Shown here: positions 7,958 to 15,525 of the stretch, piece by piece
Layout: each line of letters starts with the position of its first letter
Position numbering within the stretch: position 1 is the first letter of the stretch
DNA from: CAYQJS01 sp964417895
GTDB lineage: Bacteria; Chloroflexota; UBA6077; SHYK01
Length of the DNA stretch: 39,566 nucleotides
Assembly (NCBI GenBank): GCA_964417895.1
Contig: CAYQJS010000051.1
Coordinates: forward strand, 1 to 39,566
Reading direction: 5' to 3'
Made by a program: the position numbers and the translations under genes
Notes under the pieces: model-generated
Seen by the model: only the letters and a program-made list of their open reading frames with translations
What the model was told of the DNA's origin: nothing
Databases searched by the model: none

Positions 7958-8643
7958 CGCGGTGCCCCCTCTCCCTCTGGGGCCCTCTGGGAGAGGGCTG
8001 GGGTGAGTGAGGGCGTGAGTTGGGGGGACGCCCTCACCCGTCCTCTCCCAGAGGGAGATGCGCCCCGGCGCCTTCCTGAAACCGACGGGCTCGACGCGAC
8101 AAGGAAGCGGAGTGGTTCATGGGCCCAGGAACCTGCGTAGGCGACTCCGACCCGGGCCGTGGCGCGGACCTCGTCGGGAGCGACCGGCGCTCCGTACGTC
8201 GCGCGGAGCTCGCCGCTGGTCAAGTCCGCGCGGTTCCATGCTCCATCGACGCCAAAAGCTCGGCACAGCTTGCCGGGGCCATCGGCGGCCTGGGTGAGTC
8301 CAGCCACGGGCTCGGCAGCGCGCAGTAACACAGCGCAGGGTGTTCCCGCCTCCTCGGTGACAATGTTGAGACACCAGTGCATTCCGTAGACGAAGTAGAT
8401 GTAGGCGTGACCCGGCTCCTCGTACATCGGGGCGTTCCGGCGCGTCTTGCCGCGCGCCGCATGAGACGCGAGGTCGCTCTCGCCCAGGTACGCCTCAGTC
8501 TCGACCAGTCTGCCGATGCGTGGCGCCTCGTCCTTCCTCGCAAGCACCAGGTAGCGTCCCAGTAGATCCCGAGCCACCTCGATAGTAGGGCGAAGGAAGA
8601 ATGCGCGCGGCAGCGGGGCGAGGGGTTCGGAAGCGGCGCTCAC
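7903..8643 (-). CDS. mpg: DNA-3-methyladenine glycosylase (AAG/Mpg family)
   Basis: This enzyme removes alkylated purines (3-methyladenine, hypoxanthine) in base excision repair. The family motifs are clear: FFLRPTIEVARDLLGRYLV, GRLVETEAYLGESDLASHA (catalytic Glu), APMYEEPGHAYIYFVYGMHW, CLNIVTEEAGTPCAVLLRA and GPGKLCRAFGV. The start is GTG 8643, overlapping the stop of the upstream carbonic anhydrase-like gene by 4 nt (GTGA), so the two are translationally coupled. The conserved core ends near residue 190 (HEPLRFLVASSPSVSG). The last 55 or so residues (SPSGRGRVRASPQLTPSLTP and on) are a translation of the palindromic repeat at 7967-8057 and then of the antisense of the GH18-like gene. I take this tail as a repeat-driven extension that replaced the native stop. 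Confidence 0.9.
   Translation of the reverse strand: MSAASEPLAPLPRAFFLRPTIEVARDLLGRYLVLARKDEAPRIGRLVETEAYLGESDLASHAARGKTRRNAPMYEEPGHAYIYFVYGMHWCLNIVTEEAGTPCAVLLRAAEPVAGLTQAADGPGKLCRAFGVDGAWNRADLTSGELRATYGAPVAPDEVRATARVGVAYAGSWAHEPLRFLVASSPSVSGRRRGASPSGRGRVRASPQLTPSLTPALSQRAPEGEGAPRQPLASPIVEIVPTPLRS
7967..8057. repeat. REP-like palindromic element at the 3' ends of two convergent genes
   Basis: CCCTCTCCC (starting 7967) pairs with GGGAGAGGG just downstream. A larger imperfect palindrome has arms at about 7983-8016 and 8028-8057 (CCCTCTGGGAGAGG against CCTCTCCCAGAGGGAG, with TGAGGGCGT/ACGCCCTCA inside). The text CCCTC-TCCC-TGGGGTGAGG is a familiar intergenic palindrome in many genomes. Here it lies inside the apparent 3' coding region of mpg. 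It may also serve as a two-way terminator. Confidence 0.7.
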
Positions 8644-9161
8644 TCTTGCTTCTGAGCTTCCAGGTAGATCGACGCCTCCTCAACGTACCGCGCGGCGCTC
8701 TCGAACAGCTCGCGCAACTCGTCGTCCGTGATGGTCCGCACGACGCGCGCTGGGCTCCCCAGCGCCAGCGACCTCGGGGGGATCACCTTACCCTCGGTGA
8801 CGAGGGCGTTGGCGCCGATGATGCTTCCCCACCCGATGGTGCACCCGGTCAGGAGCACGGCGTTCATGCCAATGAGCGCCTGTCGCTCGATGGTGCAGCC
8901 ATGAACGGTTACCCCGTGCCCGATGGTGACGTCCTCCGCGATGATGGTCGGGTGCTCGTAGTCGACGTGGACGGTGCTGTTGTCTTGAATATTCGATCTC
9001 GCTCCGACGACGATGCGCTGGATATCGGCGCGGAGCACTGCGTTGAACCAGATGTTCGCGTTCTCACCCAATTCCACGTGGCCGATGACCTGAGCCCCGG
9101 GGGCGATGAAGACGCCGCGGGCAAGGGAGGGATAGGCGCCCTGGTAGGGATGAATGGGCAT
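8640..9161 (-). CDS. Gamma-class carbonic anhydrase-like left-handed beta-helix protein
   Basis: This 173-residue protein is built of hexapeptide repeats (PGAQVIGHVELGENANIWFN, RADIQRIVVGARSNIQDNST, ALIGMNAVLLTGCTIGWGS), which fold as a left-handed beta-helix and trimerise. The three zinc-ligand histidines of gamma carbonic anhydrases are present (STVHVDYEHP, and GHGVTVHGCTI). The start is set at ATG 9161 (MPIHPYQGAYPSL), because the residues upstream in the frame are not conserved-looking and would run back into the kinase gene. It sits between a Ser/Thr kinase gene (43 nt away) and mpg (overlapping), probably in one minus-strand operon. Activity may be carbonic anhydrase or an acyltransferase-like scaffold; many such YrdA-like proteins show none in vitro. 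Confidence 0.85.
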   Translation of the reverse strand: MPIHPYQGAYPSLARGVFIAPGAQVIGHVELGENANIWFNAVLRADIQRIVVGARSNIQDNSTVHVDYEHPTIIAEDVTIGHGVTVHGCTIERQALIGMNAVLLTGCTIGWGSIIGANALVTEGKVIPPRSLALGSPARVVRTITDDELRELFESAARYVEEASIYLEAQKQE

Positions 9162-9204
9162 CAGCGGCCCGCGGCCCCATCGCGAGGCCGCCTTTGCAGG
9201 GCGA

Positions 9205-10257
9205 TCATGCGCTGCCGGCTCGTAGGATGGCAGCCCAGAGGGGGGCAAGGCCCATCACCAGGACCGCGGCAAGCACCGCCAGCAGGAACAGCGGCCAGGG
9301 GTCGCTGCGCTCGGTGCGGGGTTGCGCCGCATCACGGCGCGTCGAGTTACCGCTCGGGCCTTCGGGTATGGGACTCGAAGATTGCGTCGCGCGAGGGACG
9401 AGCATCGTGGGCTGCTCCCCGAGGTCGTCGAAGCGCAGGAGCTCCCGGCTCAGGTCGGCCCCAGTTGGCGGACGCTGAGCCGGATCCTTGGACATGGCGC
9501 GCAGGATGGCCCGCTCCAACGACGGTGGTATCCGCGAGTTGAGCCGAGATGGCGGCGGCGGCGCCAGGGCGACGTGCTGCCGAGCGACATCGATGGCATT
9601 CTCGCCCTCGAACGGGGGGCGCCCAGTCGCCATCTCATAGAGGACGACCCCGAGCTGGTACAGGTCGCTCGCGGGGGTCGCGGGCTCACCGCGCGCCTGC
9701 TCGGGCGCCAGGTAGTGCACGGTGCCGAGGATGGCGCCCCCGTCGGTAAGGGATGCGACGTCCCTGGCTAAGGCAATGCCGAAATCGACGAGCCTGGCAG
9801 CTCCGTCTGGAGTCAGAAGGATGTTGTGGGGCTTGACGTCACGATGGACAACGCCCAGCCGGTGGGCGTAGTCGAGGGCCCTGGCGACCTGGGCCCCCAC
9901 GTCGATAGTGCGATCGACACTGAACGGACCGCCGCGCAGCAGCTCCTTGACGGACTGGCCGTCGACGTACTCCATGACGATGAAATGGCTGTCGCCGTCG
10001 CAGCCGACATCGTAGACCGTGACGATCCCGGGGTGGACGAGACGGGCCACGGAACGCGCCTCGCGCTCGAAGCGTGCGACGGCACCGGCGTCGGCCTCGT
10101 ACTGAGGGTGGAGCACTTTGATAGCGACGCGGCGACCGAGATGGATGTCCTCGCCTTCGTAGACGCTCGCCATGCCGCCCGAGCCGACGCGCCGGTCGAG
10201 TCGATAGCGGCCCCCGAGCACCTGTTCCTGGTGCGCCTGTTTCTCCACGGGTGGCAT
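9205..10257 (-). CDS. Membrane-anchored Ser/Thr protein kinase (Hanks/PknB type)
   Basis: This 350-residue protein has a complete kinase domain at about 17-280: Gly loop VGSGGMASVYEGED, catalytic Lys in VAIKVL, Glu in FEREARSV, loop VVHRDVKPHNILL, Mg-binding VDFGIALA, and APEQARG of the activation segment. After a Pro/Ser/Thr-rich juxtamembrane stretch it ends in one membrane helix (FLLAVLAAVLVMGLAPLWAA) with only a few residues outside, so no PASTA-type sensor domain is present. The start is placed at ATG 10257 (MPPVEKQAH). The frame is open to 10335, but those residues come from period-7 repeat DNA. It lies between dnaG and the gamma-CA gene, where many genomes carry rpoD after dnaG. Confidence 0.92.
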   Translation of the reverse strand: MPPVEKQAHQEQVLGGRYRLDRRVGSGGMASVYEGEDIHLGRRVAIKVLHPQYEADAGAVARFEREARSVARLVHPGIVTVYDVGCDGDSHFIVMEYVDGQSVKELLRGGPFSVDRTIDVGAQVARALDYAHRLGVVHRDVKPHNILLTPDGAARLVDFGIALARDVASLTDGGAILGTVHYLAPEQARGEPATPASDLYQLGVVLYEMATGRPPFEGENAIDVARQHVALAPPPPSRLNSRIPPSLERAILRAMSKDPAQRPPTGADLSRELLRFDDLGEQPTMLVPRATQSSSPIPEGPSGNSTRRDAAQPRTERSDPWPLFLLAVLAAVLVMGLAPLWAAILRAGSA

Positions 10258-10263
10258 TCTACC

Positions 10264-10329
10264 GATTGCGGATTGCGAATTGCGGGCTGTGGGATTCGAG
10301 ACGAAGCGGCCACCCATTCCAGAATTCGC
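10264..10329. repeat. Period-7 tandem repeat between dnaG and the kinase gene
   Basis: Consecutive 7-mers GATTGCG, GATTGCG, AATTGCG, GGCTGTG and GGATTCG run from 10264 to 10298. GCGAATT (10275-10281) has an inverted partner AATTCGC (10323-10329), giving a small foldback. The repeat occupies most of the 90-bp gap between the dnaG stop and the kinase start. Confidence 0.7.
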
Positions 10330-10347
10330 CTTCACGCGCAGTCAGCT

Positions 10348-12327
10348 TCACTCCCCGCCGGACTGTCGGAAGCGCGCCGGGATAACGGCGAGTCGGTGGC
10401 CCAGTCCGGGGGCGCCGGTACCTTCAGCGTGCTGGAGGGCGGCGCGCTCGCGGCTGTTCTCTGCGATCTTCGCCTTGATCCGCTCGCGGTCCTCGGGGTC
10501 GGCCTCTTCGAGAGCCATGCTGTGCTCGCGCAGCTCCACCGCGAGACGGCTGTCGCGCAGCTGACGCCGCATGGCGTGCGAGGCAGCGGAAAGCTGCGCA
10601 TCCGTCAGACGCCCCACATCGGGGAGGAACTCGCGCACCCGGTCGACCGGCTCCTGGAGCCAGGTTTCGCCTACGGTCGCGAGCACATCCGGTCGCCACT
10701 CACTCCTGGACGCGGTTCTCAGCAGCTCTGCGAGATGCAGCATGAGCCCGCGGGTCGACGGGTCGGGGAAATCGTCGGCGCCCAGGTCGGGATGAGGGAG
10801 GCCGCGTTGTACGGCCGCGACAAGTAGCGCCAGCGCATAGTGCTCGGCGCCTGCGCGCTGGCCTTGAGTCCGCGCGCGGGGGTCGGGGGTCGGAAGCCTG
10901 GGGCCTGGGCCTTCGCCGGCGCGGCCGCTGACGCCCAGATTGGCTGCTGACCCCACGCCCCCGGCCACCGGCCGTAGGCCTCTGGCAGCTCCCCCAGAGC
11001 GTCGGCCCTGGCCGACGCGCTCCGCCAATGCCAACGAGTCGATTCGCAGTCGCTGGGCGGCCGCCTCCACGTAGTGCGCGCGCTGAATGGGGTCGGCGAC
11101 GTCCCGCAGGAGCGGCGCGAGTGCCTCCGCGGCCTCGGCCTTTCCCCTCGCGGAGGTGAGGTCGTGCTGCCGGGCGAGGGCGTCGATGGCATGCTCCACC
11201 ACCGGTCGAGCCGACGCGATGGTCGCGCGCCAGGCTTCCGGATCCGCGAGGATCAGCTCGTCGGGGTCTTTCCCCTCGGGAAGGAGGGCGACAGTCAGGG
11301 AGGCCCGCGAGCCCGCCGCATAGCGGATCAGCCCGCGGTAGGTGGGCACGGGAACCGCTGTATCGCTGAGCGCGTCGCGGGCGACCTCCGCCCCTCGCAG
11401 GACCGCGGTCTCGCCGGCCTGGTCGGGATCGAGAGCAAGACAGATCTCGGGCGCGAGTCGCGCCAGCTGCCGTAGGTGGCGCTCAGTGATGGCCGTCCCG
11501 AGGGTCGCGACGACGTTGTGGAAGCCGGCCTGGTGGGCTACGACCGCGTCGACATAACCCTCCACGACGACAGCCCGCTCTTCTTTCCGGATGGCCTGGG
11601 CTGCGCCGTACAGGCCGAACAGGGTGCCGCCCTTATCGAAGATGTCGGTCTGGGGGCCGTTGAGGTACTTGGGCTGCATATCCGCACCGAGGGCCCGTCC
11701 GCCGAAGCTGACGATGCGCCCGTCAGCATCGCGAATCGGAAACATGAGCCGTCCGCGGTAGCGGTCCCGGGGCGGCCCATCCTCCGGCGCGTAGAGCAGC
11801 CCGGCTGCTAGCAGCTCGTCGCGATTGAAGCCCTGCCCCAACAGATGGCGCTGCATCGCCTCGTAAGCGTCCGGCGCCAACCCGAGGAGGAAGCTCTGGA
11901 CCGACTCGTCGATGATGCCACGGCTCGCCACGTACTGGCGCGCCGGCGGGGAACTGAGGAGCACGCCGTGGTAGTAGACGGCGGCCGCCTCGTTGGCGGC
12001 ATAGAGGCGCTTGTTGACCTCGCGGCGTTCTTCGTTTTCCCGCGACGCGACGATCGGAACGCCGATTCGGTCGGCCAGCCGGCGTAGCGCCTCAGCAAAG
12101 GTGAGGTTCTCGACCTTCATCAGGAACGTGAAGACGTCGCCTCCCTCGCCGCAGCCGAAACAGTGCCAGCGGCCGGTGGCGGGAAAGACGACGAAGGAAG
12201 GGGTCTTCTCGGTGTGGAAAGGACAGAGCGCCTTATGGGTCCGCCCGGCCTTCTTGAGCTGGACGTAGCCGCTGATGAGCTCAACGACGTCGACGCCGGC
12301 GCGGACCTGCTCTACTGGCGAGTCCAT
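10348..12327 (-). CDS. dnaG: DNA primase DnaG
   Basis: This 659-residue protein makes RNA primers for replication. It has the CHC2 zinc ribbon (CPFHTEKTPSF, then WHCFGCGEGGDVFTFL), the RNAP-like basic region (LGLAPDAYEAMQRHL, RYRGRLMFPIRDADGRIVSF, PKYLNGPQTDIFDKG), and the TOPRIM metal site (AVVVEGYVDAVVAHQAG, CLALDPDQAG). The C-terminal helicase-interaction region is present but divergent. Between the TOPRIM and C-terminal parts (about residues 455-500) lies a Gly/Pro/Arg-rich linker encoded partly by period-7 repeat DNA (10877-10911). ATG 12327 is the start; its upstream neighbour is again 7-mer repeat. It follows ppdK on the same strand after a 322-bp gap filled with repeats, so a shared glyS-ppdK-dnaG transcript is possible but not certain. 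Confidence 0.96.
   Translation of the reverse strand: MDSPVEQVRAGVDVVELISGYVQLKKAGRTHKALCPFHTEKTPSFVVFPATGRWHCFGCGEGGDVFTFLMKVENLTFAEALRRLADRIGVPIVASRENEERREVNKRLYAANEAAAVYYHGVLLSSPPARQYVASRGIIDESVQSFLLGLAPDAYEAMQRHLLGQGFNRDELLAAGLLYAPEDGPPRDRYRGRLMFPIRDADGRIVSFGGRALGADMQPKYLNGPQTDIFDKGGTLFGLYGAAQAIRKEERAVVVEGYVDAVVAHQAGFHNVVATLGTAITERHLRQLARLAPEICLALDPDQAGETAVLRGAEVARDALSDTAVPVPTYRGLIRYAAGSRASLTVALLPEGKDPDELILADPEAWRATIASARPVVEHAIDALARQHDLTSARGKAEAAEALAPLLRDVADPIQRAHYVEAAAQRLRIDSLALAERVGQGRRSGGAARGLRPVAGGVGSAANLGVSGRAGEGPGPRLPTPDPRARTQGQRAGAEHYALALLVAAVQRGLPHPDLGADDFPDPSTRGLMLHLAELLRTASRSEWRPDVLATVGETWLQEPVDRVREFLPDVGRLTDAQLSAASHAMRRQLRDSRLAVELREHSMALEEADPEDRERIKAKIAENSRERAALQHAEGTGAPGLGHRLAVIPARFRQSGGE
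10877..10911. repeat. Period-7 repeat inside the dnaG linker
   Basis: Five consecutive 7-mers on the + strand: CGGGGGT, CGGGGGT, CGGAAGC, CTGGGGC, CTGGGCC. On the coding (minus) strand they encode part of the low-complexity linker (GEGPGPRLPTPDPR). The primase frame is kept, and the insertion sits between folded domains, where extra length can be tolerated. Confidence 0.65.
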
Positions 12328-12370
12328 AGCCCCAAGCCCCAGGTCCCGAGTGTAAAGCTACGAGGGTTGA

Positions 12371-12430
12371 GTTTCGCTCGTGGTGAGCCTGTCGAACCAC
12401 CTCGGCCCTTCGACAAGCTCAGGGTGAGCG
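12371..12430. repeat. Paired-hairpin REP-like element, copy 1
   Basis: Two adjacent hairpins: stem GTGGT/ACCAC (12380-12384/12396-12400) around loop GAGCCTGTCGA, and stem CCCT/AGGG (12406-12409/12421-12424) around loop TCGACAAGCTC. The loops complement each other except for one G:T-type difference. The same loops with different stems recur at 30344-30419. Confidence 0.75.
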
Positions 12431-12469
12431 CGTTCTTCAGCAGCCTAGCATGCTGCTGGAAAAGGGCGG

Positions 12470-12520
12470 GTTTCGCTCGTGGTGAGCCTGTCGAACCATG
12501 TGGGCCCTTCGACAAACTCT
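12470..12520. repeat. Paired-hairpin REP-like element, copy 2 (degenerate second half)
   Basis: It shares TTTCGCTCGTGGTGAGCCTG with copy 1. The first hairpin is kept (TGGT/ACCA around GAGCCTGTCGA, 12480-12498). The second is decayed: its loop reads TCGACAAACTC and its stem no longer pairs (CCCT against TCCG). Confidence 0.7.
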
Positions 12521-12649
12521 CCGAATGCCCCGATTCATCGGGGCTCGGAGTCCGCAGCGCGGACAAGGTGAGCAGGTTATGCGGCAGCCTGCTGGAATCC
12601 CTCCGGCCAAGGCGTCGGACTTGGGACTCGGGACCTGGGACCTGGGACA

Positions 12650-15466
12650 TCACTTCGTCGTGTACGAGGCGCTGGCGAGCTGCGATTGCGCAGCGGCGAG
12701 GCGGGCGACGGGCACGCTGAACGGCGAGCAGCTGACGTAGTCCAGGCCCACCTCGTCGAAGAAGGCGATGGACGCCGGGTCGCCACCGTGCTCACCGCAC
12801 ACGCCAACCTCCAGATCCGGCCGCTGCCGGCGCCCGTCTTCGAACGCGATCCGGATCAGCCTGCCCACGCCAGCGGTATCAATCGTCTGGAACGGGTTCT
12901 CTGGCAGGATCTTCTCCTCGAGATACCGTGCCAGGAACTTTCCTTCGGCGTCGTCTCGAGAGAACGCGAAGGTCATCTGCGTGAGGTCGTTGGTGCCGAA
13001 GCTGAAGAATTCGGCGATCTTTGCGATCTCGCCAGCGGTGAGGGCGGCACGCGGCACCTCGATCATCGTGCCGAACTTGTAGTCGACATCCACGCCCTGC
13101 TCCGCTTCGACGTCGTGCGCAGTTTTCTCGAGCTGCTGGCGCACCCGCTCCAGCTCGTTGACGTGCCCCACGAGCGGGATCATGATCTCGGGCCGCGCGT
13201 CCACGCCATCGCGCTTCAGCTGGCACGCTGCCTCCATGATCGCCCGCACCTGCATCTCGTTGATGCCCGGGAACATCAGGCCCAGGCGGCAGCCTCTCAT
13301 GCCGAGCATGGGGTTCGACTCCCGCAGCGCCTCGACGGTGCTCAGCAGTTCCTCGCGTTCAGTGAGCCGGGCCTGATCTACTCCGGAGCGGCGTAGCTCG
13401 GCGACTTCGAGCAGCAGCTCCTCATGCGGCGGCAAAAATTCGTGTAGCGGCGGGTCCAACAGGCGGATGACGACCGGCAGGCCTTCCATGGCGCTGAGGA
13501 TGCCGCGGAAGTCGTCGCGCTGGATCGGGAGGAGCCGCTGTAAGGCCGACTCGAAGCGTTCTTTTGCCGGCGCCAGCTCGGCCTCCACCTCCTGAAGACG
13601 ACTGCTGAGACCCCCGCGCCGCGCATCGGAGGCGTCGACCATCTCGGCGCGCAGCCGTTCGGCCTCCCGGCCGAGGCGCGCCGCCTCGGGCGCCGCGAGG
13701 ATCATCTCCTGCACGATGGGCAGCCGGTCCTGCTCCATGAACATGTGCTCGGTCCGGCACAGGCCGATGCCCTGCGCCCCAAACTCGCGTGCCCGCTGCG
13801 CGTCGCGCGGGTAATCGGCGTTGGCCCACACCTGCAGCCGCCGATGCTCATCGGCCCACCCGAGAAGTTGGAGCAGGTCTGGCTGGTCCTCGATCGGCGG
13901 AGCGGGAACGGTTCTGATCTCCCCTGCGAACACCTCGCCGGTGGCGCCATCGATGGAGATCCACTCGCCCTCGCGCACCGTGCGGTCGCCAGCGCGCATG
14001 GTGCGGGCGTTGAGGTCGATAACGATGGATTCGGCGCCCACCACGGCGGGCTTGCCCATCCCGCGGGCCACGACCGCCGCGTGGCTCGTCTTGCCGCCCC
14101 GCGAGGTGAGCACACCTTGCGCCGGGATCATCCCGTGCACGTCGTCCGGCGAGGTCTCGGGGCGAGCGAGGATAACTTTCTCGCCAGCGTTGCCGAGCTG
14201 GTCAGCGCGATCCGCGTCAAAAACGGCCTGGCCGTATGCGGCGCCGGGCGAGGCAGAGATACCTTCAGCCAGAAGGCGGCCGTCGCGAATCGCATCCTCC
14301 TTCGCCTTGGGATCAAAGCGCGGGAGAAGACACTGAACGACATGGTCAGGCTGGACTCGAGTAAGCGCCACGTCCGCGGTAATCAACCCCTCCCGAACCA
14401 TCTCAACCGCGATGCGGACGGCTGCCGGTCCTGTCCTCTGAGCCGTGCGGGTCTGCAGCATGTACAGCTGGCCCCGTTCGACGGTGAACTCGACGTCCTG
14501 CACGTCGCGGTACGAGCGCTCCAGCCGGTCGGCAATCTCGACGAACTGGCGGGAGACTTCCGGCAGAACCTGGGGCATCGAGGAGATGGGCATGGGCGTG
14601 CGAGTCCCCGCCACTACGTCCTCACCCTGGGCGTTGACGAGGAAATCGCCGTAGAGCGAGCGCTCGCCGGTCGCAGGATTGCGGGTGAACGCCACACCGG
14701 TGCCCGAGTCGTCACCCATGTTCCCGAACACCATCATCTGGACGTTGACGGCAGTGCCGAGGTTGTGCGGGATTCTGTTGGCGTCGCGGTAAACGACGGC
14801 GCGGTCGCCCATCCATGAGCTGAACACGGCGCCGATGGCGAGCCGCAGCTGCTCCATGGGGTCCGTCGGGAAGTCTACGCCCTTCTCACGACGCACCACG
14901 TCTTTGAACGCGGCGACAACTTCCGGTAAAGCGGCGGCATCCAGGTCCGCGTCGGCCTGCGCGCCGAGGAGCCGCTTCGCATCTTCCAGCTTCTCTTCGA
15001 ACGCCCGGCCGTCGATCCCCATGACGATACGGCCGTACATCTGGATGAAGCGGCGATAGGCGTCCTGGGCGAAGCGGTCGTTCTGGGTCAGGCGGAACAG
15101 CCCAATGACCGTCTCGTCATTGAGGCCCAGGTTGAGGACTGTGTCCATCATGCCGGGCATCGAGAATTGAGCGCCCGATCGGACCGAGACGAGCAACGGG
15201 TTGTCTGGAACGCCAAGACGCTTGCCGGTCTTGATCTCAAGGGTGTGCAGGGCGGCGAGCGCCTGCTCCCACATGCCCTCCGGAAAGCGCTTGCCGCTAC
15301 CGTAGAAGGCGTTGCAGGCTTCGGTAGTGATGGTGAAACCCGGGGGCACCGGGAGACCAGCGCGGGTCATCTCGGCACAGCCGGCGCCCTTGCCGCCGAG
15401 CAGCGCACGCATCGAGGCGTCGCCCTCTTCGAAGAGATACACCCACTTGGTCGTCGTCGCGGTCAC
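12650..15466 (-). CDS. ppdK: Pyruvate, phosphate dikinase
   Basis: This 938-residue enzyme interconverts pyruvate, ATP and Pi with phosphoenolpyruvate, AMP and PPi. The N-terminal nucleotide-binding part shows LGGKGAGCAEMTRAGLPVPP, SVRSGAQFSMPGMMDTVLNL and VFGNMGDDSGTGVAFTRNP. The central swivelling domain carries the phospho-His in SRGGKTSHAAVVARGMGKP. The C-terminal PEP-binding barrel has GIGLCRTEHMF, LGMRGCRLG, SFGTNDLTQMTF and the catalytic Cys in VGVCGEHGGDP. It is longer than the usual length of about 875 residues, mainly because of an inserted charged coiled coil (about residues 575-625, EAERLRAEMVDASDARRGGL and on). The start is ATG 15466, 59 nt after glyS on the same strand. It could serve gluconeogenesis or PPi-dependent glycolysis. 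Confidence 0.96.
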   Translation of the reverse strand: MTATTTKWVYLFEEGDASMRALLGGKGAGCAEMTRAGLPVPPGFTITTEACNAFYGSGKRFPEGMWEQALAALHTLEIKTGKRLGVPDNPLLVSVRSGAQFSMPGMMDTVLNLGLNDETVIGLFRLTQNDRFAQDAYRRFIQMYGRIVMGIDGRAFEEKLEDAKRLLGAQADADLDAAALPEVVAAFKDVVRREKGVDFPTDPMEQLRLAIGAVFSSWMGDRAVVYRDANRIPHNLGTAVNVQMMVFGNMGDDSGTGVAFTRNPATGERSLYGDFLVNAQGEDVVAGTRTPMPISSMPQVLPEVSRQFVEIADRLERSYRDVQDVEFTVERGQLYMLQTRTAQRTGPAAVRIAVEMVREGLITADVALTRVQPDHVVQCLLPRFDPKAKEDAIRDGRLLAEGISASPGAAYGQAVFDADRADQLGNAGEKVILARPETSPDDVHGMIPAQGVLTSRGGKTSHAAVVARGMGKPAVVGAESIVIDLNARTMRAGDRTVREGEWISIDGATGEVFAGEIRTVPAPPIEDQPDLLQLLGWADEHRRLQVWANADYPRDAQRAREFGAQGIGLCRTEHMFMEQDRLPIVQEMILAAPEAARLGREAERLRAEMVDASDARRGGLSSRLQEVEAELAPAKERFESALQRLLPIQRDDFRGILSAMEGLPVVIRLLDPPLHEFLPPHEELLLEVAELRRSGVDQARLTEREELLSTVEALRESNPMLGMRGCRLGLMFPGINEMQVRAIMEAACQLKRDGVDARPEIMIPLVGHVNELERVRQQLEKTAHDVEAEQGVDVDYKFGTMIEVPRAALTAGEIAKIAEFFSFGTNDLTQMTFAFSRDDAEGKFLARYLEEKILPENPFQTIDTAGVGRLIRIAFEDGRRQRPDLEVGVCGEHGGDPASIAFFDEVGLDYVSCSPFSVPVARLAAAQSQLASASYTTK

Positions 15467-15525
15467 AACGAGTGCTCCCTCAGTCGTTCGAGCGGAGGGT
15501 ATGCGGGTCCTGTCTCATGCCCCAC

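Larger units (their letters stand above)
12328..12648. repeat. Heptamer-armed foldback element between dnaG and ppdK
   Basis: The left end is period-7 (AGCCCCA, AGCCCCA, GGTCCCG; 12328-12348). The right end is period-7 in the opposite sense (GTCGGAC, TTGGGAC, TCGGGAC, CTGGGAC, CTGGGAC; 12614-12648). CCCAGGTCCCGAG (12338-12350) and CTCGGGACCTGGG (12627-12639) are perfect 13-nt inverted arms. Between them lie two paired-hairpin repeats, further hairpins (CAGCAGC/GCTGCTG near 12438-12459, AGCAGG/CCTGCT near 12571-12593) and no gene. The element fills the whole gap between the two genes: the left arm abuts the dnaG start codon and the right arm the ppdK stop. Confidence 0.75.

Noticed and set aside
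12328..12648. Insertion sequence at the inverted-arm elements.
   Set aside because: No transposase frame lies inside any of the three foldback elements, and I could not see target-site duplications at their ends.
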